This document shows positions 7,729-14,523 of a stretch of DNA of 20,719 bases, piece after piece (the stretch's first letter is position 1; each line of letters begins with the position of its first letter). The translations under genes were made by a program, and so were the position numbers. The notes beneath the pieces were generated by a model. That model worked only from the letters and a program-made list of their open reading frames with translations. It did not search any database and had not been told where the DNA came from. The stretch is from CAWFFV01 sp963814985 (GTDB taxonomy: Bacteria; Chloroflexota; Ktedonobacteria; Ktedonobacterales; Ktedonobacteraceae): positions 1 through 20,719 of the forward strand of contig CAWFFV010000043.1 in the NCBI GenBank assembly GCA_963814985.1, written 5' to 3'.

Positions 7729-9708
7729 ATGAAGATGGCAAAGCGACCCGATATTGTGGGGCAACAGCTTGGCAACTATAGTCTCATCCGCTTACTGGGC
7801 GAAGGAGGTTTCGCCGAAGTTTATCTTGGTGAGCATATTCACCTGGGCACACAGGCAGCCATCAAGGTGCTCCACACCCAGTTGACCAACAACGATGTCG
7901 AGAGCTTCCGCACAGAGGCACATACGATAGCTCACTTAGTCCATCCCCATATCGTGCGTGTCCTCAAATTTCGCATAGAGAGCAAAACACCCTTTCTGGT
8001 GATGGACTACGCCGTAGGTGGGACGTTGCGAGAGCAACATCCAAAAGGAACCATCCTTCCAGTTGCTACGATCGTCTCCTATGTCAGGCAAGTCGCCGAT
8101 GCTCTGCAATATGCCCATGATGAGAAACTGGTCCATCGTGATATCAAACCCGAAAATATGTTGCTGGACCGACATCACAACGTTCTGCTCAGTGATTTTG
8201 GCATAGCGTTGGTGGCTCAAAGTTCGCGCTATCAGAGCACACAGGATGTCATTGGTACGGTTACCTACATGTCGCCCGAACAGATCCAGGGCAAACCCCA
8301 TCCAGCGAGTGATCAGTCTCGTTAGGGATCGTCGTCTACGAATGGCATTGTGGAGTCCGTCCTTTTCGTGGCTCATTCACTGAGTTATGTACCCAGCATA
8401 TGTTTGCTCCTCCACCTCCGTTATGTGAGAAGGTACCAACGATCTCGCCCAACCTGGAACAGGTGGTGATGACGGCCCTTGCCAAAGATCCCAAACAGCC
8501 GTTCCCAGCGTGCAGGCATTTGCCACAGCTTTGCAGCAGGCGGCAAGTCAACCGGAACAAAGGCAACCACCTGTGCCTCCAAAAGAAGACACTCCACCAC
8601 GTGAGGCGCTGCCACCAACCGTTCTTGTTCCACCTCCGAACCAATCCGTTAAACCAACGATTGAAACACCACCTCCAGGCCCTTCATCTCAGGTGATCGC
8701 TCCGGAAGACCTCAAGGTGCAAGCCGCTCGACCAACGAATCGCCTTTCCCGGCGAGTGAGTGATTGCAGGTTTGGCAGGACTTACCATCGTGGGTGGTGG
8801 TGTCATCTGGTTTGCAACTTCGCATGGTTCAGCTTCACCACAAATCCAGAGCACGACTCCTCCTCCTTTAGGAACCACACTCTATACCTATCATGGGCAT
8901 TCTGCCTATGTGAAGGCAGTGGCATGGTCACCAGATGGGATGCGCATCGCTTCAGCTTCTGGGGATAATACGGTGCAGGTGTGGGATGCGACTGATGGGA
9001 GCAATGTCTTTACCTATCATGGACATTCCTATGCTGTGCGGACGGTGGCGTGGTCACCGGATGGCAGGCGTATTGCATCTAGCTCACAGGATCATACGGT
9101 GCAGGTTTGGAATGCGACTGATGGGAGCAACGTCTTCATCTATCGTGGGCATTCCACACTTGTGGAGGCAGCGGCGTGGTCGCCTGATGGCAAACGCATC
9201 GCCTCCGGAAGCGATGATGAGACGGTGCAGGTTTGGGATGCGACTGATGGGAGCAACGTCTTCACCTATCGTGGGCATTCCTTCTTTGTGGAGGCGGTGG
9301 CGTGGTCGCCTGATGGCAAACGCATCGCCTCTGGAAGCTATGATAACACTGTGCAGGTGTGGAATGGAGTTGATGGTGGTAACGCCTTCACCTATCATGG
9401 GCATTCCGATGTGTGTTGTGATGGCGAGTGGCGTGGTCGCTGCCGATGGGGAAGCGTCATCGCCTCCTGGTTAAGCTATGGCAGGCAGTGGGAATGCGCT
9501 GATGGGGGCAAGCCTTACTGTATGGGCATTCAGCTGTGCGGATGCGTGGTCACGGATGGATGATGTCTGGCAACGCATGCGACTGATGAGGGCAAAGCCT
9601 TATCATGGACATTCCAGCGATGTGGATGCGGTAGCGTGGTCACCAGATGGGAAGCATATCGCCTCTGGTTATGGGGATGGGACAGTGCAGGTTTGGGTGG
9701 CATCGTAA
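7729..9708 (+). pseudogene. Ser/Thr protein kinase with WD40 sensor domain, frameshifted
   Basis: A membrane-anchored Hanks-type kinase broken by indels. The start is ATG 7729 after AAGGAG, with ATG 7735 as alternative. Kinase domain: glycine loop LLGEGGFAEVYLGE, lysine in AAIKVL, catalytic VHRDIKPENMLL, DFGIA, and MSPEQ. Near 8315 one base is missing (SDQ should continue SLGIVVYEWHCGVRPF). The kinase then ends KDPKQPFP, with a second lost base near 8507 before VQAFATALQQAA. A proline-rich linker (PPVPPKEDTPP) follows, then a third shift near 8755. A membrane helix (VIAGLAGLTIVGGGVIWF) leads to WD40 repeats outside the cell. The first four repeats are intact, two later ones are scrambled, and a last one ends GDGTVQVWVAS. 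In family members the beta-propeller is thought to sense or dock ligands and the kinase to signal inward. As written only the N-terminal 199 residues translate. Confidence 0.87.
8886..9705 (+). repeat. WD40-coding tandem repeats, 126-bp unit
   Basis: Each unit of 42 codons reads roughly YHGHS ... VAWSPDGKRIASGS, then DNTVQVWDATDGSNVFT. Units begin near 8886, 9012, 9138 and 9264 at exact 126-bp steps. Units three and four are almost identical in DNA, pointing to recent duplication or gene conversion. Units from about 9390 and 9520 are degraded; one has lost its centre (a VAWSPDG start runs straight into a VWDATDEGKA-like end), and the last begins near 9600. Confidence 0.8.
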
Positions 9709-9731
9709 GATCGAAGATGCTCTGGGACCGC

Positions 9732-10316
9732 CTACCACACACCTTCATAGATCGATGCGAGCGGAAACTCCAGATCAAGCTGATCGAGCTTTATGGTCTG
9801 ATCTCCTGAGAAACGCTCCTGTTTCCAGTTTGTGGCGCATCGGTATACTTCGACAGAGGGTTCATCCTGACTCGCTAAGATGTAGACCTCCAGCGTAGGG
9901 CAAGTCTGGTAACGCAGAAACTTTTCTGTGCGGTCGTATTGCTCAGTACTGGGTGAGAGGACTTCCACTACAAGGAGCGGAGACTGTATCTGGAAGGGCT
10001 TGAGCCGCTTATCCCTATCCCAGTCTGACCTATCACAGGTGAGTACCACATCAGGGACAACGGGTGGCTTACCAGGAATAGCAACATATTGACCCTGATA
10101 GACACGGCAAGGGCCACGTTTGCCCAGTTGTTCACGGAGCAGTATATAGATATTTCCCACTATATCGGCATGTTCAGGGCTTGAACCTGTCATGTCATAC
10201 GCAATACCGTCAATAAGCTCATAGCGATATGGATTCTCTCCACTGGTTAAGCGCTCAAAAGCCTCCTCAGTCATGGGAATGCCCTGCAAATCGTTGTATT
10301 GTGGGTTAGCCGCCAT
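9732..10316 (-). CDS. Uma2 family endonuclease (DUF820)
   Basis: A 194-aa protein of the Uma2/DUF820 family, with a PD-(D/E)XK nuclease fold. Motifs in order: YRYELIDGIAYDM (conserved Glu), GQYVAIPGKPPVVPDVVLTC (the PD aspartate), and LLVVEVLSPST (the ExL/E-V-L-S active-site strand). It ends LASIYEGVW. The start ATG 10314-10316 has AGAAGGG about 12 bases upstream. Length and motifs are normal and the frame is clean, unlike the kinase gene next door. It lies 50 bases downstream of the 120-aa gene on the same strand with no terminator between, so it probably belongs to the leftward unit driven from 11060-11088. The substrate of Uma2 proteins is unknown; DNA cleavage is inferred from fold. It is about 60% identical by eye to the copy at 13931. 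Confidence 0.9.
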   Translation of the reverse strand: MAANPQYNDLQGIPMTEEAFERLTSGENPYRYELIDGIAYDMTGSSPEHADIVGNIYILLREQLGKRGPCRVYQGQYVAIPGKPPVVPDVVLTCDRSDWDRDKRLKPFQIQSPLLVVEVLSPSTEQYDRTEKFLRYQTCPTLEVYILASQDEPSVEVYRCATNWKQERFSGDQTIKLDQLDLEFPLASIYEGVW

Positions 10317-10366
10317 CGCTTTCTTTTCCCTTCTCTATTCACCTTAACATCAATTGGCACTTTTTT

Positions 10367-10723
10367 TCAACTTGCTTTCCACTTGAGCCAGGCACGAACC
10401 GTAGCGAGACCCGATTGGTGAACAGGATTCTCAAGATATTCTGGTTGACACAGGTCAAGGAACTTTTGTGTATGCTCCATAAGCGTATAGAGCATGGTGA
10501 TACATTCCTCGGAAATGAGAAATGCTACACAACGATGTTGCTCATAAATCAGAAGGCCAGTGTCACCGTAGTCAGCCAGCACAACCCACAGATCGTCATG
10601 TATTCCTATCAATGGCCTCGGTTCATTCAGTGCTACATAGCCCTGCGGCAGTACTGGCGGTTTTGGCATGGCTTGCATGGTATCAAGTGGTTGATTCTTT
10701 GTGTCTATGCCCTCACTATGCAT
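10367..10723 (-). CDS. Conserved-looking hypothetical protein, about 118 aa
   Basis: A soluble, unrecognised protein. It starts with a polar, proline-containing leader (NQPLDTMQAMPKPPVLPQG) and continues with a compact domain: GIHDDLWVVLADYGDTGLLI, then EQHRCVAFLISEECITML and PEYLENPVHQSGLATVRAWL. The alternation of hydrophobic strands (WVVLADYG, GLLIYEQ, CVAFLIS) with a helical end suggests a small alpha/beta domain. An ATG at 10729 overlaps the upstream stop as ATGA, but the GGAGG at 10731-10735 (read leftward) is only one base from it. The ATG at 10721-10723 has the normal 7-base spacing and is preferred. Either way the gene is translationally coupled to the 76-aa gene. No function can be assigned; its intact frame and operon position support a real product. 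Confidence 0.72.
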   Translation of the reverse strand: MHSEGIDTKNQPLDTMQAMPKPPVLPQGYVALNEPRPLIGIHDDLWVVLADYGDTGLLIYEQHRCVAFLISEECITMLYTLMEHTQKFLDLCQPEYLENPVHQSGLATVRAWLKWKAS

Positions 10724-10725
10724 AC

Positions 10726-10956
10726 TCATTCCTCCACATGTTTATCCATGACGGTGTTGTAGATCGTGACAGATATTTCTGTTGCTTCCGGTTCACCAAC
10801 AATGTCTATTAATTGTTGGTAATGCTGGTCTAAGACACCGAATTTTGCGCTAATGATTTCGTGGGAAGCTGTTGTAGAGAAGAGACGCAACATTCGTAAT
10901 GATTCGCACTCAGCTTCAATCTGCTCACGTAACCTTGCAACCTCACTTGCCATCAT
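10726..10956 (-). CDS. Small helical hypothetical protein, 76 aa
   Basis: A small acidic, helix-rich protein: MASEVARLREQIEAECESLR, then SHEIISAKFGVLDQHYQQL, IDIVGEPEATEISVTIYNTV, and an end MDKHVEE. The first 20 residues have heptad-like spacing of Leu/Ile/Val and could form a coiled coil. Short proteins of this pattern (MASE...LREQIE...) appear repeatedly in Ktedonobacteria, with no assigned function as far as I know. Two start codons stand in tandem (10956 and 10953); GGGAG directly upstream fits the second better. It is the first gene of the leftward unit, behind the promoter at 11060-11088, and overlaps or abuts the next gene. It may be a regulator partner or scaffold; nothing in the sequence decides. 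Confidence 0.7.
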   Translation of the reverse strand: MMASEVARLREQIEAECESLRMLRLFSTTASHEIISAKFGVLDQHYQQLIDIVGEPEATEISVTIYNTVMDKHVEE

Positions 10957-11013
10957 CTCCCGCCTTTCCGCTAGAGTTGATACTGTTCCTGGGTGCTCTG
11001 TTTGTTCTATTTT

Positions 11014-11157
11014 CTAAATTCCATATTACCGTATTCCCAAATTACCATTAATAAGCTATAGTATAGTTGATGTGTCATGATTTGTCAATGCCAAATTTCC
11101 ATATTTCCAAACTTTACTAACCCCTTTCCCTGAAGTACAATACTACCAAACTACCAC
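11014..11157. repeat. Phased direct repeats CCAAATTWCCAT in the divergent promoter region
   Basis: Copies: CCAAATTACCAT at 11037-11048, CCAAATTTCCAT at 11091-11102, and CCAAACTACCAC at 11146-11157, with a shorter form CTAAATTCCAT at 11014-11024. The three full copies start 54 and 55 bp apart, about five helical turns. A fifth copy, CCAAATTTCCAA, lies at 11994-12005 at the end of the HTH-GNAT gene. The spacing and the position either side of a promoter suggest operator sites for a dimeric or oligomeric regulator, most simply the adjacent HTH-GNAT protein. Confidence 0.6.
11060..11088 (-). promoter_or_regulatory. Strong sigma70 promoter for the 76-aa/120-aa/Uma2 unit
   Basis: Read leftward, TTGACA (11083-11088) and TATACT (11060-11065) are separated by exactly 17 bases. 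The -35 is perfect and the -10 matches five of six positions. Transcription would start near 11053 and leave a leader of about 95 bases before the 76-aa gene. The promoter lies exactly between two of the 12-bp repeats (11037-11048 and 11091-11102), so a protein bound there would control it. Confidence 0.72.
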
Positions 11158-11184
11158 ATCTAAACAGACAAAACGAGAATTAAA

Positions 11185-12018
11185 ATGCAAGAAGAATACT
11201 ATACAGCAAAAGAGGCTATGCAAGTTTTAGGTAAACCAACCACCACATTCTATAGAGAAGTTAAAGAAGGACGTATACCATATAAGGGCAAACGGCCCAA
11301 TATGCGTTTCCCTAAAGAAGCTGTAAACGCGCTGGCAGAAATAGGAACCAACGAAGAAGATAACATAAACCTCACTTTCACATTATCCACAATAGCCGAT
11401 GCATGGACAAAACAAGAAATTACACGGCAACCATACGGAAACGAAGACGCCGTACCATTTAAAACTGTGCTGGCCTGGAGAAAAAGAAATGATGAGATAT
11501 CCATGAATGTGAAAGAGGGTGAAAAACTGCTTGGATGGACAACATTTCTGCCGTTGGATGAGAGCGTTATAGGTGCCTTGATAGAAGATAAGATTAGAGA
11601 GAAAGATATTCCACTTCCATCCATCAAAAAATGGACAGAGAAGCAACTTTCTGTATATATACCGGTGATAGAGGTAATACCATCAGGAAGTATACAAAGA
11701 GATAAAGCAGTAGCCTCTTATCTTATTAGAAAGACCATCAAATGGGCGATCACTCTGACAATCCAACATGAGATTAAAAACTGGTACGGAATTGGGGCAA
11801 CATCAGAAGGACAGGCACTACTAGAAGTACTTGGTTTTAAACTAATCGCGGACTATAACGAGGAAAGAAAAGGCTATATGCTAGAAACCAAATTGGAACC
11901 AGTAAAGCTTGTAAGTATGTTTCTTAGAAGTATGGAGGAACAAAAGGAACTTCCTGAAAAAAGCATCATACAAAAATATATGATACAAATTCCCCAAATT
12001 TCCAATGCCCAGGAGTAA
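11185..12018 (+). CDS. Helix-turn-helix / GNAT-like acetyltransferase fusion protein
   Basis: A 277-aa protein with two recognisable parts. Residues about 5-52 (YYTAKEAMQVLGKPTTTFYR, then EVKEGRIPYKGKRPNMRFPK) form an excisionase/MerR-type winged helix-turn-helix; the RF/PKEAV end is the usual closing strand. After a linker, residues about 75-245 look like a GNAT acyltransferase: LLGWTTFLPLDESVIGALI, QLSVYIPVIEVIPSG (the beta4 strand), ASYLIRKTIKWAITLT (the acetyl-CoA helix position), and GATSEGQALLEVLGFKLIAD (the C-terminal LGF motif). The acetyl-CoA loop Q/RxxGxG/A is not clear, so the domain could bind a ligand rather than catalyse. The gene is visibly A+T-richer than its neighbours, suggesting transfer. 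The start ATG 11185 has only a weak ribosome site (ACGAG). It is divergent from the small-gene unit, shares the repeat-bearing promoter region with it, and is closed by a terminator at 12147. It is probably the local regulator. Confidence 0.85.
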   Translation: MQEEYYTAKEAMQVLGKPTTTFYREVKEGRIPYKGKRPNMRFPKEAVNALAEIGTNEEDNINLTFTLSTIADAWTKQEITRQPYGNEDAVPFKTVLAWRKRNDEISMNVKEGEKLLGWTTFLPLDESVIGALIEDKIREKDIPLPSIKKWTEKQLSVYIPVIEVIPSGSIQRDKAVASYLIRKTIKWAITLTIQHEIKNWYGIGATSEGQALLEVLGFKLIADYNEERKGYMLETKLEPVKLVSMFLRSMEEQKELPEKSIIQKYMIQIPQISNAQE

Positions 12019-12035
12019 CTACTCGGGTATCCTCA

Positions 12036-12057
12036 CCACCTGCGGTGGCTCGCTCTC
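12036..12057 (+). repeat. 22-bp dispersed repeat, copy 1
   Basis: CCACCTGCGGTGG followed by CTCGCTCTC, identical to 16926-16947. The first 13 bases can fold as a short hairpin (CCACC-TGC-GGTGG). Copy 1 has no long hairpin after it, unlike copy 2. It may be a REP-like or transposable-element end fragment. Confidence 0.7.
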
Positions 12058-12146
12058 ATTTTGTTGCCGGTGGCGGAGTTTGCCATCAAAGATGGAAGGC
12101 CCATACCACCACCACAAAAGTATGCAGCATAAACCGGAAAATACTT

Positions 12147-12188
12147 ACGCCTGGACAACGCTATTTGAGGGTGTCCAGGCGTTTTTTG
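12147..12188 (+). terminator. Intrinsic terminator after the HTH-GNAT gene
   Basis: Perfect 11-bp stem ACGCCTGGACA / TGTCCAGGCGT with a 14-nt loop, followed by six T (12182-12187). This is a textbook rho-independent terminator for rightward transcription and insulates glpK from the upstream gene. Confidence 0.88.
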
Positions 12189-12286
12189 TGCCTGTTCTCC
12201 AGAAAAGATCAGCATAATCGTCATGAAGTGCAAAGAAAAAGTGCATAAGTGGCGAATGTCAATGTCCGAAGTTGCAAGCCAGAGGG

Positions 12287-12292
12287 TATAAT
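12287..12292 (+). promoter_or_regulatory. Possible -10 box for the glp operon
   Basis: A perfect TATAAT lies 81 bases before the glpK start, in the context GAGGGTATAATAAGG. No good -35 is seen 16-18 bases upstream, so activator-dependent control is possible. Confidence 0.4.
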
Positions 12293-12372
12293 AAGGATTA
12301 CAGATCTGCTTCTCTGTTAGCACAATTAGCGGCTTATACAGCAATATGGGGTGAGTAAGGAGAAAAATCTCA

Positions 12373-13878
12373 ATGGCGCGTTTTATCCTTAGTTTAGACC
12401 AGGGCACGACGAGTTCACGAGCTATCGTCTTCGATCATGATGGTGCGATTGTCAGTGTTGCACAACAAGAATTTCCCCAGATCTATCCATCACCGGGATT
12501 GGTTGAGCATGATCCAGAAGCCATCTGGTCAAGCCAGCTTGCCGTTGCTCAAGAAGCTCTGCAAAAGGCGGGGGCTTCGGCTTCCGATGTTGCGGCAATT
12601 GGCATTACCAATCAGCGTGAGACAACCATTGTTTGGGATAAAACTACAGGGAAACCTGTCTTCAATGCTATTGTCTGGCAGAGCCGCTTAACCGTTCCCA
12701 TTTGTGATGCCTTGAAAGCAAAGGGATTTGACAAAGAGATTCGTGAGCGCACTGGTCTGGTGACCGATGCCTATTTCTCTGGTACCAAGGTCAAATGGAT
12801 TCTTGATAATGTGCCTGGTGCACGCGAAAAAGCTGAGCGTGGTGAACTGCTCTTCGGCAATGTGGACACATTTTTGATGTGGCGACTTTCTAAGGGTCGT
12901 ATCCATGTCACTGACTATTCCAATGCCTCGCGTACCCTCCTCTTTAACATCTATGCGGGTCAGTGGGACAAGACCATTCTGCAAGAGTTAGATATACCCC
13001 GCTCGATGTTGCCCGCAGTGATGCCGTCGAGTGCGGTCTATGGAGAAACCGACCCCGAATTCTTTGGTGGGCCTATCCCCATGGCTGGCGATGCGGGAGA
13101 TCAACAGGCCGCCACTTTTGGACAGGCCTGTTTTGATGTTGGCATGGCAAAGAATACTTATGGCACGGGTTGCTTTATGCTCATGAATACAGGTGAGAAG
13201 GGCGTGTCGTCACAAAATGGACTGCTCACCACTATCGGTTGGGGCATGGGAGATCCGGCTCATCCACAACTGACCTATGCATTGGAAGGAAGTATTTTTG
13301 TCACTGGTGCTGCCGTCCAGTGGCTACGTGACGGCCTGAAAGCTATTGAAAAAAGTGTTGATGTCGAGGCGTTAGCTGCCAGCGTTTCTGATAACGGCGG
13401 CGTCTACCTGGTACCGGCCTTTGTTGGTCTGGGTGCTCCTTACTGGGACCCCTATGCCCGTGGTACCATTATCGGTCTCACACGCGGCTCTACGATAGGT
13501 CATATCGCACGTGCGACCCTTGAGTCTATGTGCTATCAAACTCGTGATGTGCTTGAGGCTATGACAGCTGATAGCGGCGTTCATCTTAAAGCGTTACGTG
13601 TGGATGGTGGTGCCGTTGTCAATAACCTCCTTATGCAGTTCCAGGCAGATATTCTCGGTGTGCCAGTACAGCGACCAAAAATTGCAGAGACGACCGCATT
13701 GGGTGCAGCCTATCTTGCGGGTTTAGCCGTTGGTTTCTGGCAGAGTCCGCAAGAGGTGGCGGAATATTGGGCTGTAGATCGTACATTCGAGCCACACATG
13801 AGCGCAGATCAACGCGATAAACTCTATGCCGACTGGAAGCGTGCCGTTGAGCGTTCTCTGGGTTGGGAACAGGCGTAG
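12373..13878 (+). CDS. glpK: Glycerol kinase
   Basis: A 501-aa, full-length and intact glycerol kinase: ATP + glycerol gives ADP + sn-glycerol 3-phosphate in the cytoplasm, the entry step of glycerol catabolism. It opens with the FGGY-family phosphate-binding motif FILSLDQGTTSSRAIVFDHD. Other landmarks are ITNQRETTIVWDKTTGKPV, VTDYSNASRTLLFNI, MAGDAGDQQAATFGQACF, TYGTGCFMLMNTG, the LVPAFVGLGAPYWDPYARG segment with the catalytic-site glycerol contacts, and the C-terminal LRVDGGAVVNNLLMQFQADI. The start ATG 12373 follows AAGGAGAAA at a usable spacing. It is the first gene of a rightward operon with a Uma2 gene and glpD. The clean frame over 1.5 kb contrasts with the broken genes around. Confidence 0.97.
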   Translation: MARFILSLDQGTTSSRAIVFDHDGAIVSVAQQEFPQIYPSPGLVEHDPEAIWSSQLAVAQEALQKAGASASDVAAIGITNQRETTIVWDKTTGKPVFNAIVWQSRLTVPICDALKAKGFDKEIRERTGLVTDAYFSGTKVKWILDNVPGAREKAERGELLFGNVDTFLMWRLSKGRIHVTDYSNASRTLLFNIYAGQWDKTILQELDIPRSMLPAVMPSSAVYGETDPEFFGGPIPMAGDAGDQQAATFGQACFDVGMAKNTYGTGCFMLMNTGEKGVSSQNGLLTTIGWGMGDPAHPQLTYALEGSIFVTGAAVQWLRDGLKAIEKSVDVEALAASVSDNGGVYLVPAFVGLGAPYWDPYARGTIIGLTRGSTIGHIARATLESMCYQTRDVLEAMTADSGVHLKALRVDGGAVVNNLLMQFQADILGVPVQRPKIAETTALGAAYLAGLAVGFWQSPQEVAEYWAVDRTFEPHMSADQRDKLYADWKRAVERSLGWEQA

Positions 13879-13930
13879 CTTCGCAAATGATGTGTTGTAG
13901 GTCTATTAATGAAGTGGAATGGAGAAGCTA

Positions 13931-14518
13931 ATGGCTGCAAGTCCGCGACATGATGACGATATTTATCGTGTCTACATGACAGAAGAGGCCTTTGAGAGTT
14001 TAATTAGTATTGAAAGCCCCTATCGCTATGAATTGATCGATGGTGTTATTTATAATATGACCGGCTCTACTCCGGAACACAGTGCCATTGCTTCTAATTT
14101 TGAGGCTTTGTTACGTGCGCAACTGGGCAATAGCGGACCATGTCGTATCCATCATGATCAGTATGTAGCTATTCCTGGTAAGCCCCCTGTTGTGCCAGAT
14201 GTGGTACTGACGTGTGATCAGGCAGATTGGGACCCGGACAAACGGCTCAAGCCTTTCAAGATACAATCTCCGCGTCTTGTCATTGAGGTGCTTTCTCCCA
14301 GCACCGCAGCGTATGACCGCATAGAGAAATTCGCCCGATATATCCTCTGTCCCACGCTTGAAGTCTATATCCTGGCCAGTCAAAATACACAACAGGTTGA
14401 AATTTACCGTCGTGCAACCGGCTGGCAACAGGAACTCTTTACGGCAGGTCAGACAATCAAGCTTGAGCATCCGGGCTTAGAGCTTTCAGTTGATGCAATC
14501 TATCAGGGTGTACTTTAG
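13931..14518 (+). CDS. Uma2 family endonuclease (DUF820), inside the glp operon
   Basis: An intact 195-aa Uma2/DUF820 protein. Motifs in order: YRYELIDGVIYNMTGSTPEH, QYVAIPGKPPVVPDVVLTCD, and LVIEVLSPSTAAYDR, giving the PD-(D/E)XK-type Glu, Asp and ExL residues. It ends VDAIYQGVL. ATG 13931 is preferred because GGAGAAG stands 4-10 bases before it; an in-frame ATG at 13919 lacks such a site. It begins 52 bases after glpK and ends 5 bases before the glpD ATG, so it is very probably co-transcribed and coupled with glpD. Its closest relative in the window is the Uma2 gene at 9732. A nuclease-fold protein has no known role in glycerol use, so its place here may be an insertion tolerated in the operon. 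Substrate unknown. Confidence 0.92.
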   Translation: MAASPRHDDDIYRVYMTEEAFESLISIESPYRYELIDGVIYNMTGSTPEHSAIASNFEALLRAQLGNSGPCRIHHDQYVAIPGKPPVVPDVVLTCDQADWDPDKRLKPFKIQSPRLVIEVLSPSTAAYDRIEKFARYILCPTLEVYILASQNTQQVEIYRRATGWQQELFTAGQTIKLEHPGLELSVDAIYQGVL

Positions 14519-14523
14519 ACAAT

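Larger units (their letters stand above)
12019..12372. other. Intergenic region between the HTH-GNAT gene and glpK
   Basis: No gene is supported. It holds a 22-bp repeat shared with 16926 (12036-12057), several small imperfect hairpins rich in GGTGG/CCACC, an intrinsic terminator (12147-12188), and a TATAAT-type -10 before glpK. No riboswitch was recognised in the glpK leader. Confidence 0.6.

Noticed and set aside
8886..9705. Tandem DNA repeats as a satellite or CRISPR array
   Set aside because: The 126-bp period equals 42 codons and translates to WD40 units.
11014..11157. CRISPR-like repeats
   Set aside because: The repeats are only 12 bp and diverged, and spacing includes promoter elements; there are no cas genes. 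Operator sites fit better.
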